Assembly (NCBI RefSeq): GCF_021018805.1
Contig: NC_086247.1
Coordinates: forward strand, 144,913,378 to 144,977,377
Length of the DNA stretch: 64,000 nt
Source: Prinia subflava
Taxonomy: Eukaryota > Chordata > Aves > Passeriformes > Cisticolidae
Direction: 5' to 3'
Part shown: piece by piece, positions 37,662-49,400 of the stretch
Layout of the letters: every line of letters begins with the position of its first letter
Numbering within the stretch: the first letter of the stretch is position 1
Translations under genes and position numbers: made by a program
Notes under the pieces: generated by a model
The model's database searches: none
Seen by the model: the letters and a program-made list of their open reading frames with translations, nothing else
What the model was told of the DNA's origin: nothing

Positions 37662-38188
37662 CCCAGGGACCACTGCAGCTCCAACAGCTCCCTGTGCCCT
37701 CTGCTCTCACCAGGGGATGCCGTTGTCTGTCTGGTCCTTTACCTTTGGCACGCAATGACTTCATTTTACAAATGTCGGTGCTGGTTTTATGATATGGATT
37801 TCACTTGATTGTTAAACTGCTAATTTACAGATCTTTACTAAGCGAATGCAAACAAATTCTGGTCCTCAAAGCTCTGCTAATGCACAATGTTTGAATTTTA
37901 ATTTCCAGTCCATCTTAGATTATGGTGATGAAAAACAATATTTAATCCCTCGTTAACACATGAATAAGCGGAAACTGTCATTTCCCACCAAACAATAACG
38001 GGATTATCTCAAGAACTGTCAGTTTATGTGAAAACATTATGTTGCCCAAATTTTCATAAAAATTAGCAGTGGGTAATATTCAAGATCAGAGCAATGGAAA
38101 GAGGGAAATCTGCATTCATGGTAATAAATATTCATATTTGTCTGCTCAGGAGATGAAAATCTAATCAAGGGGCTATTGATGCACTGGC

Positions 38189-38222
38189 TTTTTTTTTTCT
38201 TCTTCTTCTTTTTTTTTTTTTT
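38189..38222 (+). repeat. poly(T)/(TTC)n polypyrimidine tract
   Basis: Thirty-four bases made only of T and C: a T run, four TTC-like units and a second T run. Confidence 0.9.
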
Positions 38223-39342
38223 AACCAAGATGTTTCATCTAAATTGGGTTTGATATGGAAATTAGTCTTACTCCAAGTCCTCCAGGCCATGAGCATGCTG
38301 GGATAACACTGGAGGTGTCCGGTACATCAGATGTTGCTGCTGGCATCTGCTTCTGCAGACAACAAACACAATAAAATAAAATAAAAAATTGACAACATCT
38401 CAAGGGTCAAGCTCCCAGTGGCTTAGGGTGTTTTGGGGTTTTTTTTTCCCCTCTAAACATTTTAATTTTATTCTAGTTAAATCCTCAGTACTGCAGGGTT
38501 AAAATTGTCGGCATTTTTTGCTTTTGTTGACAATTACCATAAATCAGAAGACACTCTGCATGAAGCTTAATGAAATATGTATGATATAAAAATGGGAAGA
38601 AGATAAGTGCAGTTTGCTGCTTTAGGATTTTGTGTGTGTATCTCTGTATCTGTGTGTGCACATGCACAGTCTGAAGAGCTAACTTGTATTTTGTGTGCTG
38701 TGCACTGAACAGAAGAGTCAGGCTGTTACTGACTGGACAACATATAAAAAACATACAGTGTGAAAAAATGTATTATAATTTATCCAAAAGTGAGCCTATT
38801 ATGTTTTCCACATCAGTTAATTCGTTCAACTAATATACTTGCATGTTAAAATAGTTTAAAATATTTCTTCATACTTCTTTGTGTCTTTACTAGCATGAAA
38901 ATCTGGTTTGTCCTAAAAGAAATGTTTGCCTTGAAATACTTTACTATTTTTATTACTCTTACTATTAGTCTTACTGCTATTATTAATATTGTCAGTAGTT
39001 GCCCACAGTATCTTGTTATTCATTGTGCTTCTCGGGGGTTTAATGTCCTTTTTTAAAAAATTAGACACATCATTAAGATCCTGATCCTAGAAATAATGCC
39101 ATATATATACACATATGCACACATATACACACATATTTACGTGTGTGTATAAAGAAGGACATCCTTTTGTGGAAGGGTCTTGTTTTCTGACATTTATTTA
39201 CCTGACAGACCTGTGGGTGCTGCTGGACACTGGACAGTTCCATTCTGCTCCTGATCGTTGTGCACACACCAGCAATGTGTGACTCAGTCCTTTTAAAACT
39301 TTAAAAGCCTTCACTGAGTTTATTGAATTCCTGGAGAAACTG

Positions 39343-39365
39343 CTGTACAAAAAGCTTTTGTACAG
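39343..39365. repeat. near-perfect palindrome, 10-bp arms
   Basis: CTGTACAAAA, then AGC, then TTTTGTACAG. The arms are exact reverse complements around a three-base centre. Confidence 0.9.
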
Positions 39366-40343
39366 GTTTGTACATTTGGAACTGGGCAAAAAATATATCA
39401 GCAACAATACAGCTTTATTGCCTGTGGCAAGAGAGAGCAGAAAGATAGGCAGAGCCTGCTCTGAAAGAAAGGACATTCCTACTGACCAAGAAAAGAGAAT
39501 TGTTAGAATACAAATATTGCTTGTTCTGGGGGTTGCACCCTTTATTTATGAAACCTATACTACATAGGAACATGGAGATATGGCTTGTTTCAGAATTTCA
39601 GTAATTTGTGCAATAAATTGTTGTGAGGCAAGTAGCCTGCAGAGTGTGGTGTGCATGTGTTGGCAGACCTGATATCTTTAACTGTACAATCTGTGCTGGC
39701 ATCTTTGTCCAAAATGTTTTTCAGAGACTTTCTCTTCCTAATCGACTCCTTTGCCAAGTTTAAAAAAAGAGAAAGGAAATGCATGTAGCATATATAGCAG
39801 ATGGGTGTTCAGCTGTACAGGTGTCTGTGTGCAGGTGCCAGATAATGAAAGGTAGTTAGATATTTTCTGGGAAATTCCATTACTTGTTCCTAAGAGAAAG
39901 ATTCTTCTAGTGCTACCTGCTCCAGCAAGATTCACACCTGGGGAGTATTAATGGCCCCTCTTAATTCTTTGCCATTTGATCAGAGTGGTTCTTAGAGAGC
40001 TGCCTTTTTTCTCTTTGCCTTTTCCTAAGACACTAAATTGACTCTGAAGTTCATCAGTTTCTGCAGCAGAACAGCAGCAGCCTGTGTTGGGGTTGGGCAA
40101 CATAAAAATTTGAACCAAGTTCTTTATTCACTTCACCTTCTTACATGTTTTACTATTAATTTTAGCATAACTCATAATTGTTTCTTCATGGAGAAAATTG
40201 CTAATCCTTCATATATAATAAACAACCTTGGCTAGAATAGATAGATATATAGGAAAAATGACGAAACTAGTTTTAGTAGCTTCTACTGAAATGCTGATTT
40301 GAGTTTGTCTTAAGTGGAGACATTATGATTAGGGAAGCATCAT

Positions 40344-40490
40344 TCATAGAATCACAGAATCATAGAATGGTTTGGGTTGGAAGGAACCTTAAGGATCATC
40401 CAGTTCCAACCCTCCTGCTGTGGACAGGGACACCTACCACCAGACCGGGGGGCTGAAAGCCCCATCCAGCCTGGTCTGAAACATTTAAGC
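40344..40490 (-). mobile_element. CR1 LINE, 3' tail
   Basis: The plus strand opens with CATAGAATCACAGAATCATAGAATGG-type terminal octamers (three copies, stated here in fragments: ATAGAATCA, CAGAATCA, TAGAATGG). It runs into TTTGGGTTGGAAGGAACCTT and GATCATCCAGTTCCAACCC, then GGGACACCTACCACCAGACC and CCATCCAGCCTGGTCTGAA. This is the classic CR1 3' end in reverse. The octamers are almost intact, so the copy is fairly young. It is 5'-truncated after about 145 bases. Confidence 0.9.
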
Positions 40491-41098
40491 CACATATATA
40501 TCAAACCATAGTACATCTCACAGCAGTGTCTGGAGAAAAGCAATGTGATGCTGCCTGTAAGCAATAATACCCAACACTGTGTGAGTACTCACATCACACC
40601 TCCGCAGCCAATTTTAACTTTTTAAAGTGGCTGTGTGTGAGGTGATATCCTCAGGTTCTTACCACAGGTGAGAGAGAGGCTTCAGGGGCTTCGTGGACCT
40701 CAGCTGTGGTCCCGGGCCCCATTTCCAGTCCCCTTCATGCAGGGGCTGCTCCCACACAGGCAGCTTCAGGAGGGACACTCTGATTTTCCCCCACAAAAGC
40801 ACCACAGGCACGCTTGGCAGCGCTCAGCAGGAGCCAGCCCTCTGTGCTGCAGACCTTGTTGGGACTGTGGAGCGTTCATGTTGTCCCATTTGGATGAAGT
40901 TTTTTCATGACAGAAACACAACAGAGACCCAGATTTGAGGGGAGGTGTAGGCCCTCATGCAGAAGGAAGGACACCCTGATTTTCTGCAGGGCTCTTCTCT
41001 GTGGGCTGAACCTCATTAGCTACACTGAGCATTAGCCTCCTAGAATTATCTTTTTTTAGCTATTTTAATATTCAAGATAGCTTATGAGACCCTGGGAC
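40491..41098. other. G+C-richer non-coding DNA
   Basis: Two partial direct copies of a CTTCATGCAG...GGACACTCTGATTTTC word series lie at about 40732-40790 and 40953-40990. The overlapping frames 40668-40910 and 40693-40938 look like no known protein. Confidence 0.45.
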
Positions 41099-41131
41099 AG
41101 TATTTGTTCAGTATTTGTTTAGTATTTGTTC
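41099..41131 (+). repeat. 11-bp tandem repeat x 3
   Basis: AGTATTTGTTC, AGTATTTGTTT, AGTATTTGTTC in a row. Confidence 0.95.
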
Positions 41132-44100
41132 ATAGCTCCTGGTTTTTATCAAGATTTGTGTTCTGAGTCAGATAGGTGAAGGCTTGGACTTTGGTTTGCC
41201 ATAGGAGTGCTCTGACACCAAACCATAAATGGTGATAGAGATTTCTGTCAGCTGAACATTAACAAAAAATCATGCCTTTGACAAGAAAATAAATTCCCTA
41301 TTCAGAGTTTCCCTAAAACGTAGTGGACCTATTAAAAAATAATTCTACAGCAAATTGATATTTCTTTGCATAAATCATTTAATTGAAAAAAGGCTGAGTA
41401 GTTTTGATTAACAGGAGCATTAAAGTAATGCTTTTTAGACAGGATTGGGATCTCACTGGGTACCTGCCCACACATAAAGTGACAGGAAAGCTCTGTCTTT
41501 GAGTGATTAAGATAATCACTGAAAAAGACAAGATTAGGAAAGAAAAGGGAATAAAAATTATCACCTTTCTCATTTTAAAATTAAGTATACAAGCTATAAA
41601 GATATTAAATGAAATTACCCAGATTTAAAAACAAGTCCATGAGAAATTTTTAGGACCCAAAGTCCTATCCAGTGTCAGAACCAGACACCTTTCCTGCCCA
41701 TTAGTGTGCAATTCCAGAAGCATCAGGATGGAAGCTTATCTTCAGACTTGACTTAACAAAATGTTTTAATAATCCCAGCTATGAAATGCTAGGAGCTGAT
41801 CTTGGATTTTACAATAAGAGGCAAAGTGGTTGTGATACTGTGTGTTATGTAAATTATATGCAAAGTATATTGGCATGCAAATTTGAATGCTAAAAGGAAA
41901 ATCATTCTTTTCTAAACCAGAGAAGAGAGTTTTTCACCCAGATAAGCCAGAATCTGCAGATAACTTTTTTAACATACTGATGGTGTTTCATTACATCTTT
42001 AAACATATAATAAAATATAAAATAAAAAGAATTGTGTCTCCTTTCTAAACAAGTTCAAGTTCTCTACTTCGCTACTTGGTACCAAGTAAGCAAAAATGCT
42101 AAAAGTGTGTCAGATAGATAAGATCATATCAGGATGCCATAATATGTAAAAAAATACTATTAATGTGTGAAATTTTAAATTACCATTTTAATATTTTATT
42201 ATTTTGGTTTCAGCAGTCAGAGCTTGGAGTAGATCCAGGTGTTTGTGACCCTGTTGGTCAGTAACATCCACAGTGGCTGATACCATGTTGTTATTGCTGG
42301 TGTTTATTCATTAGACAATGAAGTGTTCCTCTGTCTATTGACATGTTGAACTTTGGAAACACTAATGGGCAGATACAGAATATTTCAGGAATGTTCACAG
42401 GGCATGACAAGACACACCTGGTTGTCCCTCTGGCTCACCAATAACACAACAGAGCTATTAACCATATTTTGTTAGGTGTGACAAGACAAAACAGAGCAAT
42501 AGTGGCTCTGTCTTCTGTCCTTTCTCTGTTTTATCTTTTTCATTTTGAGCTTGAGTTTTGTGCCAGACTAATAGCCAGTGGCAATGGGCTGGGGAAATGA
42601 AACTTTTGCTGAGATTAAGGAATGTGCAGAAAACAATGTGTGAAATCCTGATTTGACAAGGATGAACAGACTGGAGAGGGCACTGAGACCTTTCGTGAAG
42701 TGAAACCATATTTGTACTCAAAGTGCCTTGGAAAAAAGGGTGACAACAGAGGTGCCAAAAGATCCTACCCAGGAGACAATAGAATGACATACTCATTATA
42801 CCAGTCAGGGAATAAAGGAAGTGTGGAGTTCATTCTGCCCTTTCTAATTACTGGTAGCTTATATTAATTGATGGTAGTGGAGCAATGTGTGTGTTGTTGT
42901 GCTCTGGGGTGATTATCCTTGTGAGACTGTAAGTTCAACAGTTGTCATGCAATTTGGAGTTGCAGACTGGCAATTTTCGTAATTGAATCTCAGGAAATAA
43001 ACAAAATATGGCAACTTGATGCATTTTGAGCAATTAAATTTCTGCTAAATTTTCTGCTTCATCTTGGGGACTCCCAGATTCTCAGCCAAATTCTGTCTCT
43101 GATTAAGAATGCAAATAACCCAAAGAAACAGAGAAAGGAAGCCATCTTTAATATATGTCACAACAATATATTGTACTGGCACCTGCCTTTAATTTAAAAC
43201 ATAGTTTTAAAAAATCTGCCATCAGACCACAAATCAGGAGAGTGGAATGAAAAATTGTGTCAATTTGGCTCTTCTGGCTCAGGAGAACAAGAACCACAGA
43301 ATTCCTCTGCAGTAAAATGGCTTATTTGCAGAGTTTGAATTCAGTACTCCTGCCCAGCCCGTTCAGGAGGTACAGCTTTCAGAGCAAGGTCTCTTCCTTG
43401 CTTCATGCCAGGTCTCTAATATGCTTATTATTAATTACTGTGGTGTAGTAGGTACAGGGAGCCACTGGGCTGCATTCCCTCGTGCTAAATACCTGACAGA
43501 TCAGCAGATGCTCAGGGGTTTGCTGGATCATTTCTTGAGAAAATGGTACATGCAACTTATTTCTTGGGTGCAATGCTGCTCATTTACAGACACTTTACCC
43601 CAGCTCTCGTTTCCTGGGGTGTTGGAGGAGTGGGCAGTGGCAGATCCGTGGTTTCCAGGATCTCAGTCCATAAAACTGGCTCTGGCTTTTCCCAGGGCTT
43701 TCAAAGACTGGCTCACAGTTTCCTGCACCCTTACCCTCCAGTGAGATATGAGCCCACTGATTAGAAAAGTGACATTATCCACCCCAAACTTAGTTGTACA
43801 GACACTTAACTGAATCATCTGTGATAGGAGTGTAGTCAGCTGAGCTCTGTAATCAGCAGGGTCCAGCTATGATTGGAATTGCCTTTTATTTCCCATTGCT
43901 GATTAGAGGGAAATCCAAAAGCTGGGGCTTGCATAGTTAAATGGAATTCAGTTTAAAATCTAAGACTGAATAGGTCTCTGTTACATCTAAGGTGTCAAGA
44001 TGATTGTGTCACATAAATAACTATATAAATAAATAACTAAATAAACTAGGATATCACACTCTTCAGAGTTGGCTGAAGATGCAAATGGTGCAAATAATGT

Positions 44101-44429
44101 TCACTGAGCTCCATGTCTGTCTGATAAGCCTGTCCTGGGGATTCCTGATTGGATTCCTGGGGATTCTTCAGCCATTTGTGCCCATCTTTGACAGAGCATG
44201 GAGGCTGTGCCCACAAGTTGGGTGAGCACACTGAGCTCGAGCAGTCAGATCTCAAAGTCCAGCAGGTCTCCCAAGCCTTGTGCATTTCTAAGAGTCTATA
44301 CAGGAGCTCTTTAGTCCTGTCCTACACTTCATGTAGTCCATGCATTTATGGCCCAGTGGGTGATTCACCTTCCAGGGCAACCCTCTGACAACTGCTGGCC
44401 TAAGCAGTGAATAGTCTGTAGTCTCAGTA
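41132..44429. other. unique non-coding DNA
   Basis: No transposable element is recognised. 43500-43770 is richer in G+C with two overlapping plus frames (107 and 73 codons) and no domain. A small direct duplication of GATTCCTGGGGATTC-like text lies at 44136-44168. Confidence 0.5.
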
Positions 44430-44452
44430 GAAACTAATAGTCTATTAGTTTC
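44430..44452. repeat. palindrome, 10-bp arms
   Basis: GAAACTAATA, then GTC, then TATTAGTTTC. The arms are exact reverse complements. Confidence 0.9.
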
Positions 44453-46101
44453 ATAGCTGACCAAGAGTCTTTTCTAGTAGCCTGAAACCCTCTATTTACA
44501 GGCCAGTTCCCTACTATCAACTTTTGAACACAAATAGAATAAAGAGTTCATTCTTTGTTGGCTGATGTTGAGAAGTGGTGTGGTGCCAGCCATGCTGATG
44601 GGGCACTTTGCAAGGGAAGAGGAAGGCATTTGCAGCATCTAAAGGATATTTCCTTCTTTTCTTTTCCTTTTTACTTTTTGTTAAAGATGTATGACTTCCC
44701 TGCCGGCACAGCTTGCAGTGCGCCTTTGTTTTCCAAATTAGAAAAACCAAACAAGCTGTTTCTCAATCCAGTTGTCGGGCAGTTTGTTGCATCAAGCTGT
44801 GAGCAGTGTATGCCATGGAAAGAGCCCTGGCTGATGCCAGCACAGGAGATGTGTGACAGGGATACAAAAATAGTGGTGCCACTCAAAACGTGTGCGAACA
44901 ACTGTGGTTCTCTTCTAGGAGTGCAGAAACCCCTGGTGCGTCCTCGAATCTCAAAGCTAGCTCAGAAGAAAAAGATAATAATGTTGTCATCTCTTATTTT
45001 TGTTCTTTCTTTCCAGTGCTTCCTCACCCCTTCCTAGGGGATGATAAGGAGATCTTGCCATGAAGAAAATGTCTGTGTGAGTTCATATAGATGAGAGCAG
45101 GTGACTCTTGTCTGTGCTCACCGCAAACCTGAGGCTTCTTGTGTTTAAGCAGCTGAAGTTCCCTCAGGTTGTCTGGATCATCCAGAAGAGGGAGACAGCT
45201 CTCCCACACTATAATATTCAGAAGTTTAGAAGGATGAAATACCTTTGAATTTATCTTTATTGCTTTTAAATCATTTACTTGAGAGTGTATGATTTTCCAG
45301 GGCAAGGAAAGCATTACAGGTTGTTGTTAAAAGCCATTAAGTCTTTTTGCCAAAATAGTTTGCAGTTTATGGATACTACATTGAATCTAAGCAGCTGGAT
45401 AAAAAATTGAACCTATTCCTTTCTGCAGTAGTTTCTATGTAGTCCTTGATATTGGAAATGTCTTCTCTGTTTTGGTTTTAGACGTGTTTTCATTTCTGTT
45501 CCATTCAGAATAATTCAGTATAATATTTCCTCAAAAGCTGTTTACTGAATTGACTTAACATTCGTTTTTATTTAATATTAACTTGGTGAATGAAAATAAA
45601 GCAAAAAAGTGCTCAAATGGAATTGAATTTCAGGTTTCTATCAAACACATAACTGTGATAGTGTGAAATAGAGAGTAAAAAGTATTAAAATATTGTTGAA
45701 GGGAAGCACTGCTCATATATGCCAGTAGGTATCTGTTCCTCATTGATTTTCAGACTCAGCTTCCAGTCATCTGACTCTTTACATCTTATGAAATATAATG
45801 CAATATATAAAAATAAATCAGCTGGATTGCAGGATGCAGCATTATGATGTCAAGGGTAAATGAACCCATTGAAAAAGCAACAAATGCACTTCATTGATTG
45901 CATTTTTTTTTAGATTTTATCAACCAGCGTGCAGATTTGGTCTGTCTAAACACAATGTAGTCACCATTTATCTCCTATAAAATCAGTCAAAACAGAAACT
46001 CCTTTGTAATCAGTTTGACTTAGGGATGGTTTGGGTGGTGGTGGTGCTGGCAGAGGGAACCACTTTCCCCAGCAATTCTCAGCCAGCACATCTTATCAGG
46101 G
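44453..46101. other. non-coding DNA with one unrecognised 160-codon frame
   Basis: The plus frame 44555-45037 contains a good acceptor-like stretch (CTTTTCCTTTTTACTTTTTG then TTAAAG) at about 44685 and seven or more cysteines, but no domain I recognise. A frame of this length is expected a few times by chance in six frames of 64 kb. The remainder (45040-46100) is AT-rich and unique. Confidence 0.4.
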
Positions 46102-46114
46102 GTTACCTAGCAAC
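46102..46114 (+). promoter_or_regulatory. RFX X-box-like site
   Basis: GTTACC-T-AGCAAC fits the RFX consensus GTNRCC-(N)-RGYAAC with a one-base spacer and no mismatch. A GTTAAC word follows at about 46142. It lies in unique, repeat-free DNA. Binding is inferred from the motif. Confidence 0.4.
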
Positions 46115-46438
46115 TGTATGCTGCCGAGGTATGGTGATTAGTTAACAGCCCGTGACTTCACAGGTTACTTTCTTTACAATTACATAGAAGTATTTAGCAT
46201 TTTATTTCTTCTGAACACCCCTTCTCATACAGAAATTAATATCAGGTCAGATTATGACTGGCACTTATCTCACCAGTATAGAGTTAGCAGTAAATGCTTC
46301 CTTTCCCCCACCTTCCCCATCATATTTTGTGTCTTTCTGATGATTGTTACAACTTAGGTACATTACCAAGGGAAAACTATGAAATGCCAAAAAGACATCT
46401 GGGCAATTTTCTGGGACTTTTTATAATTTAAGTTTTAC

Positions 46439-46490
46439 CTGCAAATAGCATGATGAACAGACTGTTTGCATTTCCCATATCATACTGGGA
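46439..46490 (-). other. candidate internal exon (52 bp), minus strand
   Basis: On the minus strand a pyrimidine tract ending GATCTTTTCTCTTGCCCAG precedes the segment and CAG|GTAAAA ends it. Two frames are open; one begins SQYDMGNANS. No protein is recognised. The acceptor is good and the donor acceptable, but with 52 bp open in two frames the evidence is thin. Confidence 0.2.
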
Positions 46491-49400
46491 CTGGGCAAGA
46501 GAAAAGATCTTTCAGATGCTGCAGGATCATGGGACACATCCATGACCCACTATTTCAGATATCACAACATGGTGCAAGTGGGACTTGACTGCCACACACT
46601 TAGATCAAACCTTCAGCAGTGCTTGAGTGTTTTGATGTAACATTTCACATGGTATTTTGCCTTGGGGTACTTTTTTACCCTCTTTTTCTAACCTTCTAAC
46701 TTTCTACTAAAACCATGCCATTTTATCTTTTTTCTTCTTTTTTTGACAGTAAGTTCTTTTTTTTTCCTGCAAAGATCAGTTATCTCTGAGCATATTTTTC
46801 ATCAAATACCTAAAAATCCTCTAAATCCTCCCTCTTTTCTGTATGATGAGTTTATGAAATTTGGAACACTGCATTCTCTAGATCAGCAGGACAAGCACTT
46901 GTTTGTACTGCCCAGGTAACCAGCCTTCCTTCAGGCGTGCAGCATTTGGTTCTGTATGAAGCCCATAGCTCCAAAGAGGGACAGAGGTGAACTCTCAGCT
47001 GTGCCTTATTCTTCTGTGGCTCAAATGACCATGACTGTAATGCCCATCCATGCTGATGGACTGTTTCTGTTTTTATTGTCAAGTTTCCTCATATTGCTGT
47101 CATATTTCAAAGTCTATTTGCTACTACAAGCATCTGGAGAAGCAAAAACAAAGTCTTGAAAACATTGTCTGAAGGGATCCCAGATCCATCTTGTCTCATC
47201 TCCTGCTCAAAACAGGGTGATTGCCAAGACTGTATCAGATTTCCTTTCTATACTGGCACTTTGAGCTCCAGCATTAAAAAACGTGGACAAGTTTTTGAAG
47301 GCAGAAGGAAAAGGCAGAAATTACCACGTTAGCTGTAAGGAAATATCATCCTTTGGATGCTACTAACTTGTTTGTGCAATCTGGTCTCATGCCTTTTCTA
47401 GGATTTGTTTTCTATCCTCTTTTGCTGACTGATGGTGGTACTGGTGTGTCCCTAGGAGAACCATCCTGGTTCTGGCATTCCTGCCATCTGGCACATGATA
47501 AATAATGATGAGTTCTCTTTGTCTTTCCTCACCTGCTCAAAGCCATGCATCAAATGCTCTGCATGTAACAAATGTATCTGCCACAGATGTCTTTGGGGTG
47601 GCAATCACCCACAATCACACAGACCCTTCTCTCCTGTCCTGCCAGGCCTGTGCAGGGTGAGGAATGCCATCATTTCCATGGCTTTCTCTATACCTTGTAG
47701 ATGGCTGGCTGACCTAGCTTGACAAACAAACCTAAAGTTCCCCGCAGCTGTTTTCCTTCTGTGTGTCACCAGGGGCTTTGCATGAGTGTGCAGCCTTGTT
47801 TGGTCCTAGAGGAACTTTTAGAGTTGACTAGAAATGTTCTGGACACAGTCAGTGACAGAGCTTATTCCCCTGTTCCTGCTGCCAGCTCTGAAGGAGCTCG
47901 GGACCATTTGCCTACAACAATTGTGATTGCAAATGCTGAGAAAAGAAATGGAGGAAATGCTTTGATAAGATCTCAAACAAATACATTAGAATCATTAGGA
48001 TGGAAGATAAAAAACTGATAGTAGGAAGTTTACTACACCCATCTGTTCCTGCATAGAAGGAAAAGACAAGGAAAATTAAGGAGCTTTCCTATAGTCCTTG
48101 GGTTCACTTCCTTGGTCTAATTCCATGTCATAAACACTACTTGGGAGCTATCCCAAAAGGAGGAGCTTGCTTGCCAATACCCTGCCACGAAGAGCTGTCC
48201 CCTTTGAAAGCAGTGGGGCAGCTGCCCATGGCATTGCCATGCTCTCCTCAGGGATCCCCCTGGGATGTTTTTGGTGTGGACTCCTTGAATACAACCTTAG
48301 TCTGAGTTTCAAACACCCACCACATAGCCTTTGCTAGTCTCAAAAGCACAGACCAGGTGTCATGTAATTTGCTTCAGGTTCAGGGTTTTCTTAAAGCTTC
48401 AACAAATTGCACTTGGTATCTCACAGACCTGTGCAAGTTATTCTTACAAGCACAGCGAAGAGCAGGCAGAGCTTTGTTCTGTTTGTCTCTTTTAATGGGA
48501 CTTAAATCTGCAACTAATGGTTATAAGGTCTATGAGAATTCACAAGGAGATAAATGTACAAAATTTTATTTCTACTGTGAATTGAAGACAAAAACACATT
48601 ACAAGTTTATTATAAATTTTATGCTCCTACTGTAAATCCTATTCCATGGGCTACATATATCTGCATCACATGAACCCAATTCCTACTGACATGTTAGTGT
48701 AAGTTAAAACCCAGTCCTTTTACAGCTTAATAAAATTTGAAGTGTTTCATGGGGGTGCAAGGGTTGAATTTTATTAATTGTAACAGAACAATAATTTCTA
48801 TCATCTAGTATCTAGAAAGTTTAAGCTTGAATTTCATTAATAGGGTCAGATTTTGTTACTGTTGGAAAGGACCCTATTAAAGACAGCTGCTGCAGTTTCT
48901 GAACAGAGATCACAGAGGTTGGGTTAGAATATCACAATGATTTATGTGACTTTGGAGATATTTCATCATACAGTACTAAATATAAACTGCAGGTACAACA
49001 GATGGCTTTTGCCATACAATCCATTTATGCTCCATTCTCTAATGTGTGGTTATCACTGTGTGTATACAGGATGTTTTGTCTTGCAGAAGTTTTCCTAAAG
49101 GATTGCAGCAGGATTTGTGCTGTCATTTATTAAGCAGCAGCCCCAGACCACAAAGTGGTGCTACACCATGGCAGCTGCCTTTCTCCACAAAAATAGCATT
49201 TTTCATGTGTCTGGCTCTTTCTCTCAGTCAGCTCCACAGCAACTTTAAATCATTCATTTCTTTCTTTGTGTTTTGAGGGGCAAATATAGCTGGAGATTGA
49301 TTGAAGGACCATTTCAGCATGTTTGGGTCTCTTAAAGAAGCACCATGTTCATTTGTAAAGTGGTTGATCAGGCTAGTGAAAGGAGCTGTTGCTACATCCC

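Larger units (their letters stand above)
37662..40343. other. non-coding DNA with several low-complexity tracts
   Basis: 37790-38180 is repeat-free, AT-rich and complex, and resembles a conserved non-coding element by appearance only. A polypyrimidine run is at 38189-38222, a TG-rich patch at 38628-38665, and a CATATA/ACACAT tract at 39098-39152. No coding frame of interest is present. Confidence 0.5.

Noticed and set aside
37388..37792. 134-codon frame with repeated CHGK modules, suggestive of a repeat protein
   Set aside because: The array is open in four frames on both strands because its unit lengths are multiples of three; nothing favours this one.
44555..45037. 160-codon cysteine-containing frame
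   Set aside because: No domain, and frames of this length are expected a few times by chance.
47495..47722. Cysteine cluster CIKCSACNKCICHRC, zinc-finger-like
   Set aside because: The spacing fits no known zinc-binding family and there is no exon structure or conservation evidence.
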